Shown here: piece by piece, positions 1 to 8,218 of the stretch
Position numbering within the stretch: position 1 is the stretch's first letter
Layout of the letters: each line of letters begins with the position of its first letter
Virus record (IMG/VR): IMGVR_UViG_3300010397_000036
Location: 1 to 39,053 of that record
DNA length: 39,053 nucleotides
DNA from: a virus
Direction: 5' to 3' (one strand)
Notes under the pieces: generated by a model
Databases searched by the model: none
Seen by the model: only the letters and a program-made list of their open reading frames with translations
What the model was told of the DNA's origin: nothing
Program-made: the position numbers and the translations under genes

Positions 1-123
1 CCGCGTTTGACTTCAAGATCGCCCTTACCAAGCTGCTCGGCCAATTGTTCCGCATAGGTCTTGTTGCGGGTATAAAGCGGATTGACGCCCTGCGGGCCGG
101 CCTGGAGAATCTGGTCGCCGAAC
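1..123. repeat. Terminal direct repeat, left copy (contig overlap)
   Basis: Bases 1-123 are identical to 38931-39053. The repeat lies inside a coding frame that reads continuously through the join, which is what an assembler overlap on a circular or circularly permuted molecule looks like. It need not be a physical terminal repeat of packaged DNA. The unique genome length is 38,930 bp. Confidence 0.95.
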
Positions 124-503
124 GCCATGGTCTTTGGCGCGGCGGCGATCGATTCACCATTCGGGCCGAAGCGTTGCGATCCCTCGCTCAGCGTGTAGGG
201 CGACTGCTGTTCCTTCAGCAGCTCCCCGAACGCCTTGGGGTTGGCCATATAAAGTAGCTTTTCCTTTGGCGACAAGCCGAGGCTATCGGCAAGCGCGGCG
301 ATCTGCTGGCGTTGCTCCGCCGCCTGACGGCGTTCCGCCTCGTCAAGACGCCGTTTACGGCCTGCTTCGACACGGCCTCCATTGTCTTCAAAATCCATAA
401 CCGTATCGCCAAACTGATCAAGCTTATCAGCCCAGGACAGTTTGCCGGGAGTCGCGGTGTTGAATTTTGTACTGAAGGATTTCAGACCGTCGAGGATGCC
501 CAT
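1..503 (-). CDS. Virion-region protein, 5' part of a gene split by the contig ends
   Basis: The frame opens with ATG at 503, overlapping the stop of the upstream gene (ATGA), and runs open to base 1. It continues at 38930 and stops at 38762, giving 223 aa in all. The product starts MGILDGLKSFSTKF, then has a charged, helix-prone stretch (about residues 38-75, rich in E, R and Q) and ends WEEEK. No domain is recognised. It sits between the S74-domain protein and the ejection-type proteins, so a structural or internal virion role is likely by position only. Confidence 0.75.
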   Translation of the reverse strand, partial: MGILDGLKSFSTKFNTATPGKLSWADKLDQFGDTVMDFEDNGGRVEAGRKRRLDEAERRQAAEQRQQIAALADSLGLSPKEKLLYMANPKAFGELLKEQQSPYTLSEGSQRFGPNGESIAAAPKTMAFGDQILQAGPQGVNPLYTRNKTYAEQLAEQLGKGDLEVKR

Positions 504-1666
504 CACAGCGCTCCGTAATCGACCATGAGGAAGCCGCTCACATGGCGCAAGACGGCGTGCGGCTTGATCGCCAGCACTTCGTCAGCCATGACGCCCTCGT
601 GTTCGCCACCACCCCAGATGTAATTGTAGCGGTACCAGCCTAGACCGTCGTCGCGTGTGCCAATCTTGACGATGTCGCGCTTGAGAGCCCGATCGGAGAA
701 CAGAGCCGCGAGCTTGGCGGCTTCGGCGATCTTCTGCATCGTGCTTGGATCTTGTTTGGTGACGCCCGTGCTCGTGCCGCTCTCTTGACCTGTCACTGTC
801 CCACCATGGAACAGATCGAGCGGCAGGCCCGCAAGAAGCTGCTGCTGCGCCTGTAGCAGGCTCAGCGGCGCGGTGGCCTTGTCCTGCGCGATGCCGCGCT
901 CAACGCCGCCCAGATCGCCTAGGAGCGCCGTGTTGGCGCGGCCGGAAGCGTCTTGCGCCGTGCCGATACCAGACAGCAGTCCGGCCGAGGTCAAATAGCG
1001 GTCGATGACCGAATTGTGCGAAGCCTGGTTCGCCAGGTCGCTTTGTTGCGCCAATTGCGCATTAAGAGACGCCGCTTGTTGACGGCGGTTGGCGTCATCA
1101 GCGGAGTAGCCATAAGCCTTGGTATAGGCGTCACTGAGAAGACCGGCCTCGGTCGAGGCGCGATTACGAGCGGTGTCGGCTCCAAACTGCCCCTCCGCCA
1201 GGCCATAACGAGAGCCGCCGAACGCATGATTCTGCGCGCCTTTGGCCGCCAACGCCACCGCCTGTTGTCCAGCGTTTTCGTCGTACTGGTCCAGCGTGGT
1301 TCCCACCACGTTCTTGAGCATCGGGTTGACGTACCGATCCAGGCCCGTCAGTAGCGATTCTCCGCCCCCCATGTTGGCGGCGGTGCTCAGTGGCGTGGTG
1401 GCGCTGTTGGCGGTGCCGATGGCTCCGATAGCGGCGTCGTATTGCGGGCTTGTCCTGGCGTTGGAGGCCTGATCGAAAGCCTGTTGTTGCAGGCCAGAAG
1501 CCGGTGTCACATAGGATTGCGGATCGGTCCCCCCCAGCACACCGATCTTGTTGACGAGATCCTGTACGCCACCCGTCACCCAATCGGGGTTGCTCGGCGT
1601 CGAGGTCGACGTCGAATTGCTATTCTTCGTGCCGCTCGTGGTGGTTTTCTTGGTCGAGATACCCAT
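503..1666 (-). CDS. Virion protein with C-terminal S74-type chaperone domain
   Basis: The product has 387 aa. Residues 1-320 are rich in Ala, Gln, Ser and Gly with a Ser/Thr-rich start, as in long helical virion proteins. The last 64 residues, from SDRALKRDI at about 324, match the start of the intramolecular chaperone (peptidase S74) domain known from tail spikes and fibres. In that family a Ser/Lys pair cleaves the domain off after trimerisation, and both residues are present here. The domain is short compared with the usual 100 or more residues. The gene follows the 154-aa gene closely and overlaps the next start by ATGA. A trimeric tail or ejection component is inferred. Confidence 0.7.
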   Translation of the reverse strand: MGISTKKTTTSGTKNSNSTSTSTPSNPDWVTGGVQDLVNKIGVLGGTDPQSYVTPASGLQQQAFDQASNARTSPQYDAAIGAIGTANSATTPLSTAANMGGGESLLTGLDRYVNPMLKNVVGTTLDQYDENAGQQAVALAAKGAQNHAFGGSRYGLAEGQFGADTARNRASTEAGLLSDAYTKAYGYSADDANRRQQAASLNAQLAQQSDLANQASHNSVIDRYLTSAGLLSGIGTAQDASGRANTALLGDLGGVERGIAQDKATAPLSLLQAQQQLLAGLPLDLFHGGTVTGQESGTSTGVTKQDPSTMQKIAEAAKLAALFSDRALKRDIVKIGTRDDGLGWYRYNYIWGGGEHEGVMADEVLAIKPHAVLRHVSGFLMVDYGAL

Positions 1667-1670
1667 GGCG

Positions 1671-2135
1671 CTACAGGGCCTTCTTCAGGGTCAGCGACCA
1701 GAACTTATAGTCAAGCGGCGCGAGCATCTTCTCCCAACCACGCCGGCCTTCGATAAGCATGGCCGAACAGCCAAGCAGGCGGCCAACGGCCTCAACGCCA
1801 GGCGCGAGCGATAAGACCTCTTCCATGTCGCCCACGGCCCAGGTGACTTGGAAGAAGGTTTCGTTGCCATACACGGCCTTCTCGGCCGTAATGGCGGCGT
1901 TCTTGCCGGGGAAAAACATCGTACGGCCTTGGCCGATTGAGCGCTCAAGATCTTCGATCGCGTAGGGCGTTTCAGCCATCGCCTCGGTGAATTGCGGTTT
2001 GAACCGCTCCCATTGCGCGTGCAGGGGCAGAACGGTGTTTGGCTGCACCACCTCAAGCGGCGCTGCCTCGATAGGCTCAGGGGCCACCGCAGCCTTGACG
2101 CCGAGCACTTCGTTCAGATCATTGTCGATGCTCAT
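1671..2135 (-). CDS. GNAT-like virion-associated protein
   Basis: The product has 154 aa. Its C-terminal third (GCSAMLIEGRRGWEKML) resembles the phage GNAT-like family in which a conserved G-R-x-G-W is followed by a hydrophobic strand. Such proteins appear among structural genes of podoviruses, for example as internal virion protein A-like acetyltransferases. The N-terminal 35 residues are Pro/Glu/Ala-rich and probably disordered. The start overlaps the stop of the 674-aa tail gene by four bases, so the two are probably translationally coupled. No substrate can be proposed, and acetyl-CoA binding cannot be judged by eye. Confidence 0.5.
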   Translation of the reverse strand: MSIDNDLNEVLGVKAAVAPEPIEAAPLEVVQPNTVLPLHAQWERFKPQFTEAMAETPYAIEDLERSIGQGRTMFFPGKNAAITAEKAVYGNETFFQVTWAVGDMEEVLSLAPGVEAVGRLLGCSAMLIEGRRGWEKMLAPLDYKFWSLTLKKAL

Positions 2136-4156
2136 CGCATCCCCCGCTCAAAGGCGTCGAACTCAATCTTGCCAAATCGTACAAAAGCTGGACTAGTATT
2201 GCCCGAAAAGGCCACCTTGACCACCCGCGCGCTAATGCGGAAATCCTTCTTGGATTGACCGACCGCAAGGGAATACGGCCCAGTGCTCCGCACCGCCGAT
2301 TGCGGATAGAGCTGACCGTTCAGTTGAAACATGACGACGCCCTGTTGGTCCTTGAAGTCGGGCCACATCGATTCGACCTGAAGCGTCCTGTCGCCTTCGC
2401 CGAGGTAATAGTCGGCGGTCTCCAGAGACCACGACAGCGGAGACCCGTTCGCCGAGTTTCCGCGCTCGTGATAGTAGCTGTATCCAGTGTAGTCGACACC
2501 GATCGGGTAGGGCTGCGACGCGGCGTCGGCGAAGGCGGTGCGGACCATGAGGCCTTGCGACCACGTTCCTTCAAGGAAGGAATAGATCAGGTAGCGGCTG
2601 TTCTCGTAGCCGTCGCGGCCATCGGGATAGAACCACCAAACCTCACCGAACTGATTGACCGTGGTGGCCACGACCTTGTCTTGTTGCGAGAAGGCCAGGT
2701 TGGCGGCGAACTCGGCCTGAAGCGGAGATGAAAGAATCTGCGGCGCGCCGCCCAGGACGCAGGAACGAAACTGCAAATCGGCCCCGACCCAATAGGCGGT
2801 CTGACCAACGACGCATGCGGCGTTTGGCCCCAGCAGCCCGCAGTTCTTGCCTAGCAGATCAAAGCGGTAGGTCTGGGCCGGATCACCGATGAAGGTTCCT
2901 TGATACAGGGCCTCCGACGTCCAGACAAACACGCCAGATCCGGTGACCAGCCCCCCCACCAAGCGACCACCGCCATCGACGACATATTCGAAGGCGTTGT
3001 TGCTGGTGCGCGTCGTCCAATCCTCGGGGTTCTCGATGTCCGAGCCGCGAATGCACAGCGGATTGAACTCGCCTGACAGCTCCTCATTACATCCCAAGGC
3101 GATGACCTGGCGCTCAGGCGTAACCAGCATATAGGTCACCTGGCGGGGCGCATTGAGCAACGGCTCGGCGTTCAACAGGGTGTCGTTCTGCCACCAGTAG
3201 ATGGTCCGACCACGCGGATTGGCCATCAAGCTTTCGCCGTAATTGGCCAAACTCCAGGTCATCGGGAAGAAGTCAGCCGTGGAAGGGCTTGAATAGGTTC
3301 CTGACGAATAGGTCCCCGTGCCGTATCCAGATCCGCCAGCGCCATCGACCGCGCCTGCCGTAAACGCAACCTGCGAGGCAATCTTGACGGCGTCGCCGCC
3401 CGCGATCTTGGCGAACTCGACAACCGCCGCCCCGCCACCCGTCGCGGTCGAAGTCGCGGCGCTGGTGAACTGATAGGTGTAGGAATCAGCGTCGATAGCG
3501 TTGATGACGAAGGTGCCGTTCGGCGTGATGCCCCCGACCGCCGCTGCACCGCTGATAACCACCGTGGCCCCATCGGTCAGACCGTGGGCGACGTGCGTCA
3601 CCGTCACCGTCTTAAGGCCCAGCGTCACCGCCAGCGGAGCCGCCGCGAGCGTGGTCGAGGTGGCGTTGCTGGCGAAGGTGTAGGTGAAGTTGTCCACGTC
3701 CGTGACGGTGACGGTGTAGGTACCGTTAGGAACCAGATTGCCGACCGTCGTCGCACCAGACACGATAATCGTGTCGCCCGTCGTCAGGCCATGTCCAGGC
3801 TCGTTGACGCTGATGGTTGGCGAACCCAGCGTCGCTGTCAGCTTGTTGGGAGGCAGGACGATAGGGGGCTGATTGAGGGTCGGCGTAAGGTCGAACAGAT
3901 CACCGCCGTAGAAAAGTTGCAGGTTGCTGTTCGTGCCAAACGCGACATTGAGCGCTCCGTTGTTGGAGGTCCAAGACAACAGGGAGCGGCATACGCCCGT
4001 GAGGGCGGTCAGCATCAAGGCTTCCCACCCGCCAATGACCTGGGCGCGTTGACGCCAGAACCGCACCTTGTCGGCCGTTTCCCATCGGGCCTCGTTGCTG
4101 AACGAGGTGTTGTCTCGAAACAGGCCTGGCGGTGGATCGAGTGGAAACCGCGCCAT
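2132..4156 (-). CDS. Tail/stabilisation protein (P22 gp10-like) with two inserted repeat domains
   Basis: The product has 674 aa. The start (MARFPLDPPPGLFRDNTSF) is characteristic of a large family of podovirus tail proteins related to P22 gp10, the packaged-DNA stabilisation protein, whose body is a beta-rich propeller-like fold. Residues 106-168 and 177-240 are two tandem copies of a small beta domain containing HGLT-x-G-x-T-x-(I/V)-x-SGA, NGT and a Phe/Tyr-Thr-Tyr strand. This is the pattern of the FCCH domain often inserted in phage tail proteins. After them the gp10-like body resumes. It lies between the fibre gene and the GNAT-like gene with stop/start overlaps on both sides. By position it is a tail hub or plug component. 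Confidence 0.75.
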   Translation of the reverse strand: MARFPLDPPPGLFRDNTSFSNEARWETADKVRFWRQRAQVIGGWEALMLTALTGVCRSLLSWTSNNGALNVAFGTNSNLQLFYGGDLFDLTPTLNQPPIVLPPNKLTATLGSPTISVNEPGHGLTTGDTIIVSGATTVGNLVPNGTYTVTVTDVDNFTYTFASNATSTTLAAAPLAVTLGLKTVTVTHVAHGLTDGATVVISGAAAVGGITPNGTFVINAIDADSYTYQFTSAATSTATGGGAAVVEFAKIAGGDAVKIASQVAFTAGAVDGAGGSGYGTGTYSSGTYSSPSTADFFPMTWSLANYGESLMANPRGRTIYWWQNDTLLNAEPLLNAPRQVTYMLVTPERQVIALGCNEELSGEFNPLCIRGSDIENPEDWTTRTSNNAFEYVVDGGGRLVGGLVTGSGVFVWTSEALYQGTFIGDPAQTYRFDLLGKNCGLLGPNAACVVGQTAYWVGADLQFRSCVLGGAPQILSSPLQAEFAANLAFSQQDKVVATTVNQFGEVWWFYPDGRDGYENSRYLIYSFLEGTWSQGLMVRTAFADAASQPYPIGVDYTGYSYYHERGNSANGSPLSWSLETADYYLGEGDRTLQVESMWPDFKDQQGVVMFQLNGQLYPQSAVRSTGPYSLAVGQSKKDFRISARVVKVAFSGNTSPAFVRFGKIEFDAFERGMR

Positions 4157-5703
4157 CAGGAGATGCCTCGGATGCGCAGCTCACCGCGCGCGCCAGCCCC
4201 CGACTGAGTGCCGCTCTTGGTCGCGCCCCCGCCGCCGCCTGGAGCCGTGCCGTCAGCGCCGTTACCGGCCAGACTTCCCAGACCCCCAACGCCGCCAAAG
4301 ATTGTCGGCCCTAGTGTTCCAAGGGCATCAGCGGACGTAATCCCTCCACCAGAACCAGCGCCCCACACCGTAGAAGTTCCGGTACTGATTTTACAAGTTG
4401 CCCCCGCCAGATAAGCGGATGCAACATTCCCCACCGCATCAGTGATGTCCGTAACTTGATTGTTGGGGACGGCATAAGCCTGGCCACCAAGCCCGCTTGC
4501 GGCAGTGCCCGCCCCGGCGCCTTTGGCGGTGACGGTCTTGAAGATGCTGTCGCCACCAGGATTCCCATCAGTGGCATTAACGGTCTGAGCCGCTCCACCC
4601 GCTCCAATGGTAACAGTTTCAGTGGCGGACATCTCAGACGCCTGAAACAGGAATGGCGTGCAGCAGCCCCCGCCACCGCCAGCCTTATCAGCGGCTGAAA
4701 CATTCTTGCGACCAGAGCCACCACCGCTCCACATTTCGCCTGTAAAAGCGAGATATCCAGGCGGCGTCGTAAACGTCCCAGACGCGGTGAAGGTGCGCGT
4801 GAATGGCTTAACGACGAAGCTGACATAGGCGCTCGCGCCAGCGATCAGGAAGAACCGCATCTCGCCCGGATACATGACATAGGCGGTCAGGCCGTCGATG
4901 GTGTCGGAACCGCTACGCACGAGGCTGATGTCGCCTGTGCCGTTATTGCGGACCCAGACGCCAAAGTCGGTATCCATAGTCGACGCGGCCGGGAAGGTCA
5001 GGTTAAACGTCCCGGTGCAGTCGATCAGATATTCCTTATCCGTCACCGCCAAGGTGTAATTGGCGACCTTGGCGGCATAGCCCTTGAAGCCCGCGACGCT
5101 CCAGGCAGTCGTCAGCCCAGACGTCGACAGAAACTTGCGGGCATTGCCGGTCTGAGTCGGAAAAGGGCTGGACCAAGAAGCGGTGACGCCATCATTGCCG
5201 ACGAACAGCCCAGCGGTGCCGGGGTTGATGCCAGGCAGATTGCTGGAGCCAAAAGCGACCCCATCGACATAAGCCTTGTTCGCCGCGTCGGTGTTGTTCA
5301 GCGGCGTTGGGAAGCCTTGCGGAATGATCTTGGTGACGTTGGTCCCGTCGCACATGACGAAAGACGATTCACCGACCACCAGGCTAGCGCTCGTTGCACC
5401 AGCCGTGATGGTGACGATGCCGGCCGAACCGTTGAGAACCTGATAGATCTTGGTCACGGACGGGACAATGATCGTTCCGCCCATGCCCCCCGTGATGTGA
5501 ATCATGGCGTTGCGGGCTTGGTCGGCGACGCCATTAAGGCTGGTCAGGGTGACCGATCCAGACAGGGACAGCGCGAGCCGCCCACTGATTGAGGTGTCGA
5601 CCAAGCCGAACACGCCAGAGTTTAAAATCAAGCCCCACGTGTTTAGGTTGTCTCCAGCACCTTGAAGATTGAGCCGCAGGGACGGGGTATAGGTCGAAGC
5701 CAT
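4156..5703 (-). CDS. Tail fibre protein with glycine-rich tip
   Basis: The product has 515 aa. The N-terminus (MASTYTPSLRLNLQGAGDNLNTWG) is the conserved virion-attachment start seen in many phage fibres. The middle is beta-rich with an AANKAYVD motif typical of fibre shafts. From about residue 320 a tip rich in GGG, GAGG and GGVGG runs follows, similar in composition to the polyglycine type II tips of receptor-binding proteins such as the T-even gp38 adhesins. It would bind the host receptor. Its start overlaps the stop of the 84-aa gene by one base. Confidence 0.8.
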   Translation of the reverse strand: MASTYTPSLRLNLQGAGDNLNTWGLILNSGVFGLVDTSISGRLALSLSGSVTLTSLNGVADQARNAMIHITGGMGGTIIVPSVTKIYQVLNGSAGIVTITAGATSASLVVGESSFVMCDGTNVTKIIPQGFPTPLNNTDAANKAYVDGVAFGSSNLPGINPGTAGLFVGNDGVTASWSSPFPTQTGNARKFLSTSGLTTAWSVAGFKGYAAKVANYTLAVTDKEYLIDCTGTFNLTFPAASTMDTDFGVWVRNNGTGDISLVRSGSDTIDGLTAYVMYPGEMRFFLIAGASAYVSFVVKPFTRTFTASGTFTTPPGYLAFTGEMWSGGGSGRKNVSAADKAGGGGGCCTPFLFQASEMSATETVTIGAGGAAQTVNATDGNPGGDSIFKTVTAKGAGAGTAASGLGGQAYAVPNNQVTDITDAVGNVASAYLAGATCKISTGTSTVWGAGSGGGITSADALGTLGPTIFGGVGGLGSLAGNGADGTAPGGGGGATKSGTQSGAGARGELRIRGIS

Positions 5704-5957
5704 TACAAGGCGCTCCCATCAGCACGGACCCAGGCGGCCCCGGTGGACATCGCCACGGTTTCAAGATCAGTGAGGGCGATGATGCACCACGGCCAATCGA
5801 TCGGATTAGGAAGGTCCGTCGAGACAAACCGTGACAGAAGTTGCGGACGTGTCGGAGCGGCCTGGACATAGCCGTCTTCCAGAGATGCGGCGAACCGCTT
5901 CATCCAGTCGGGAGCGGTACTGTCGAGCGTGGCCGGCTTGCTGACGCGGGTCACCAT
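5703..5957 (-). CDS. Small conserved tail-region protein, unknown function
   Basis: The product has 84 aa, with WPWCIIALTDLETVAMSTGAAW in the middle as its most distinctive stretch. No domain is recognised. It lies between the head-tail adaptor-like gene, which it overlaps by seven bases, and the fibre gene. Its position suggests a tail or fibre-assembly role, which is inference. Confidence 0.65.
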   Translation of the reverse strand: MVTRVSKPATLDSTAPDWMKRFAASLEDGYVQAAPTRPQLLSRFVSTDLPNPIDWPWCIIALTDLETVAMSTGAAWVRADGSAL

Positions 5958-6577
5958 GACTGCCTCACACGACCCGTGGTCATCATGCGGTTGCTGACAC
6001 CCTTGAGATTGGCATAGGCCTCGGTTTCGGCCGCCTTGGCGATCTGCATTCCGCCATCGTCACGGAAGTAGTCACGGTACAGCAGGAAGCGAGTGCGGGC
6101 GTCGATCAGATCCGCGCCCCGCGTCGTCCAATCGTTCGTCGAGGCGTCATCGGTGTAGTCCAGGGCCGGCGTGACATCGGCCACGCCAATCCAGATCATC
6201 GTGTAGGCGATGTTCGGCGTTGGCCAAAGTCGGGCCTGAAAGTTGTACTCCGCCCAATTGGTCGGCTGACCCGTCAGTGGGACGCTATAGAGGTCCTCCA
6301 CCTGCGTCATTTGCAGCTTGCGGAGCGGATAGCGGACACCACCGACAATGACGAACAGCTCGTCGACAAAACGAAAGTTAGTGGGAATGGTGAGGTATTC
6401 TGAACCCTGCGCCGCGATGCTGGTGGTGCGCAGCTCGTTGAAGGTGAAACGCGAATTGGCGTAGAAGTCGATCGCCTGCGCGATGCAGCTATTGAGCGCG
6501 GACGCCAGGTCGTCAAGCAGATCGTCGCGGTTCGTCTCCGAGACGATGCGAGATTTCAATTGGCCTAGCGTCGCCAT
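5951..6577 (-). CDS. Head-tail adaptor / tail accessory factor-like protein
   Basis: The product has 208 aa. It starts MATLGQLKSRIVSETNRDDL and continues with an all-helical-looking region, then SRFTFNE and a C-terminal helix with LIDARTRFLLYRDYF. This arrangement is typical of phage proteins of the P22 gp4 / gp16-like adaptor group that bind under the portal ring. The place between capsid and tail genes agrees. Sequence recognition is by pattern only. Confidence 0.6.
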   Translation of the reverse strand: MATLGQLKSRIVSETNRDDLLDDLASALNSCIAQAIDFYANSRFTFNELRTTSIAAQGSEYLTIPTNFRFVDELFVIVGGVRYPLRKLQMTQVEDLYSVPLTGQPTNWAEYNFQARLWPTPNIAYTMIWIGVADVTPALDYTDDASTNDWTTRGADLIDARTRFLLYRDYFRDDGGMQIAKAAETEAYANLKGVSNRMMTTGRVRQSW

Positions 6578-6595
6578 GATTCACCATGAAAGAGT

Positions 6596-6621
6596 GGCGG
6601 GTCGCCTTTCGACAACCCGCC
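6596..6621 (-). terminator. Hairpin between capsid-type and adaptor/tail genes
   Basis: A perfect 7-bp stem (GGCGGGT with ACCCGCC) encloses a 12-base loop, just upstream of the adaptor start. On the minus strand it is followed by ACTCTTTCAT, so the T-run is poor. It could be a weak terminator or attenuator that lowers tail gene expression relative to capsid, or an RNA stability element. Confidence 0.45.
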
Positions 6622-6632
6622 TAATCCGACGC

Positions 6633-7025
6633 TTAGCCAGCGCCAGTGATGTAATAGACGATGACCGTCGTCTGGCCGGCCGTGCCGGCGGTGCCACCGA
6701 AAGCGAAGGAGGCATAGATGGGCGTATCGGCCGCGAGCGGCCCGACTTGAGCGATCGGCACTTGCGTGTCGACCCGAGCAGCGGCGGTGCGAACATCGGT
6801 GGCGTTGATGAACTGCGTGCCGGTCAAGGTCGTACCAACCGAGGCGGTAACTGACACGGTGCCGTTCCAGGCGGTCGTGGTGAGAACCGAGGTCTCATCG
6901 ACGAGCGCGCCGGCCGGAAGCGTGCCGATCTGAAGACCGGCGGCGAGGCCGGCGTCAGCGAAGGTGAAGGTCCGCGAGATTTCGTGGACGACCTGATACT
7001 GAGTTTTACGAGCGGGAGTGGGCAT
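6633..7025 (-). CDS. Probable capsid decoration or head-associated protein
   Basis: The product has 130 aa, rich in Thr, Ala and Val with alternating hydrophobic strands, so it is mainly beta. It contains LPAGALVDETSVLTTTAW and ends VIVYYITGAG. It lies directly downstream of the major capsid gene with only a 13-base gap, the usual place of a decoration protein. No named family is recognised. Confidence 0.55.
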   Translation of the reverse strand: MPTPARKTQYQVVHEISRTFTFADAGLAAGLQIGTLPAGALVDETSVLTTTAWNGTVSVTASVGTTLTGTQFINATDVRTAAARVDTQVPIAQVGPLAADTPIYASFAFGGTAGTAGQTTVIVYYITGAG

Positions 7026-7038
7026 GGTGCACCTATCC

Positions 7039-8097
7039 TTAGGAGGCCGTGAAGGTGGCGATGACGATGGTGCCGTAGTCGGTGCTGTTGAACTGAGACT
7101 TTTTCAGCCCATAGATGCAGCCCGCCGAGACGCCCAACTGATTGCCGTAATCGAACAGCTCCTCGTTCCAGTCCATCTGGTCCATGGACGCGCCTTGACC
7201 GAAAGCCAGGACGGCGGCCTGAGCCCCCATCAGGACAGCGCGGCGCGCCGTGGAAACGGCGGCCCCGGTCGAGGAGTTGACGCCCTGCGGGATGCGACGG
7301 TCCTCGAAGAGGATGACGCCGTTGTACTCGCCCAGCGCACCCGTGAAGATCGGGTTGTTTTTGGAGCCGTCGCCGGTCGTGGCGGCCTTCTGGATGTCGA
7401 GCCATTGGCCGGTCGAGGTGTTGGTGCGCAGTTGCAGCACCTGGCCCAGGCTCAGCACGCAGACGTACTTGTCCTCGCCGTCGACCTTGATCGGACGGAT
7501 GATCGGGTTGGCCGATTTGGCGAGCAAGACAGCTTGGTCGATCAGGGTCAGGGTGAACTCATCCCCTGTCGTCAGGGACTGGTCATTGGCGCGACCATTG
7601 GGACGATAGATCCGCGTCGAGGTCGGCGCGATGATCGCGTTGTTGCCGTTGTACTGGCTGCGCGTTTCGGTGGTGTAGCCGCAGACCTGATTGAAGAACA
7701 CTTGGTCGAAGCGGCCGGCGAACCAGTCGGCGAGGCCGGTCTTGGCCTCATCGCGGATCGACCACGGAATACGCTGTTCGGTCATCTTGCCGCCGCTGCG
7801 AACGGCGTTGCGGAGCTGATCGATATAGAGGTTGTCGGTGTAGGTGACCAACGCCTCTTCGTTGCCCTCCAGCGTCGCGTCACCAACCACGCCATCGGCG
7901 GTCAGTTGCATACGCAGGGTGACAGTGATGCGGTCGCCAGCGCCCTTGCGGGTGTCGTCGAGGACCTGAAGGACGTTGTCCGAGCCTTCGCCCATGAACT
8001 TGCCGACCCAGGTGGCGGCGAGGGCTTCCTCGAACAGGACTTTCCGCCACAGCTTGACGGCTTCGGGCGAGTTAACGCCATAATTGGTGGTGGACAC
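7039..8097 (-). CDS. Major capsid protein, N4-gp56 family
   Basis: The product has 352 aa. It begins with GTG at 8097, preceded by a GTGGAGAA ribosome site. The N-terminal region (VNSPEAVKLWRKVLFEEA), the early G-D-R-I-T-V strand and the C-terminal NSTDYGTIVI are typical of the N4-gp56 / DUF4043 capsid family, an HK97-fold shell protein. Length is in the family range. It follows the scaffold gene after a 121-base leader that contains repeats and hairpins, which suggests separate control of this highly expressed gene. Confidence 0.85.
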   Translation of the reverse strand: MSTTNYGVNSPEAVKLWRKVLFEEALAATWVGKFMGEGSDNVLQVLDDTRKGAGDRITVTLRMQLTADGVVGDATLEGNEEALVTYTDNLYIDQLRNAVRSGGKMTEQRIPWSIRDEAKTGLADWFAGRFDQVFFNQVCGYTTETRSQYNGNNAIIAPTSTRIYRPNGRANDQSLTTGDEFTLTLIDQAVLLAKSANPIIRPIKVDGEDKYVCVLSLGQVLQLRTNTSTGQWLDIQKAATTGDGSKNNPIFTGALGEYNGVILFEDRRIPQGVNSSTGAAVSTARRAVLMGAQAAVLAFGQGASMDQMDWNEELFDYGNQLGVSAGCIYGLKKSQFNSTDYGTIVIATFTAS

Positions 8098-8218
8098 TTA
8101 GGCTTCTCCACGGATGAAAGGGAATGCGGATGATTCCGCGCTTCGCTCCCGTCCGTGGGGCCTACGACCGGCGTGTTAGAGGCTCACCGATGCCTTGGCC
8201 CGTCCGTGGGCCAGACGA
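8098..8218 (-). promoter_or_regulatory. Leader of the capsid gene with a repeated 12-mer
   Basis: This is the largest gap in the structural block. The 12-mer CCCGTCCGTGGG (plus strand) occurs at 8148-8159 and again at 8199-8210. The second copy forms a 6-bp hairpin (TGGCCC 8196-8201 with GGGCCA 8208-8213). A related half-site (CCACGGATG) lies near 8108. No convincing -35/-10 pair is seen. An operator, an attenuator or an mRNA-stabilising leader for the capsid gene are all possible. Confidence 0.4.

Noticed and set aside
7018-8133. 371-aa rightward open frame over the capsid gene
   Set aside because: Shadow of the well-recognised capsid protein, and it crosses its leader.
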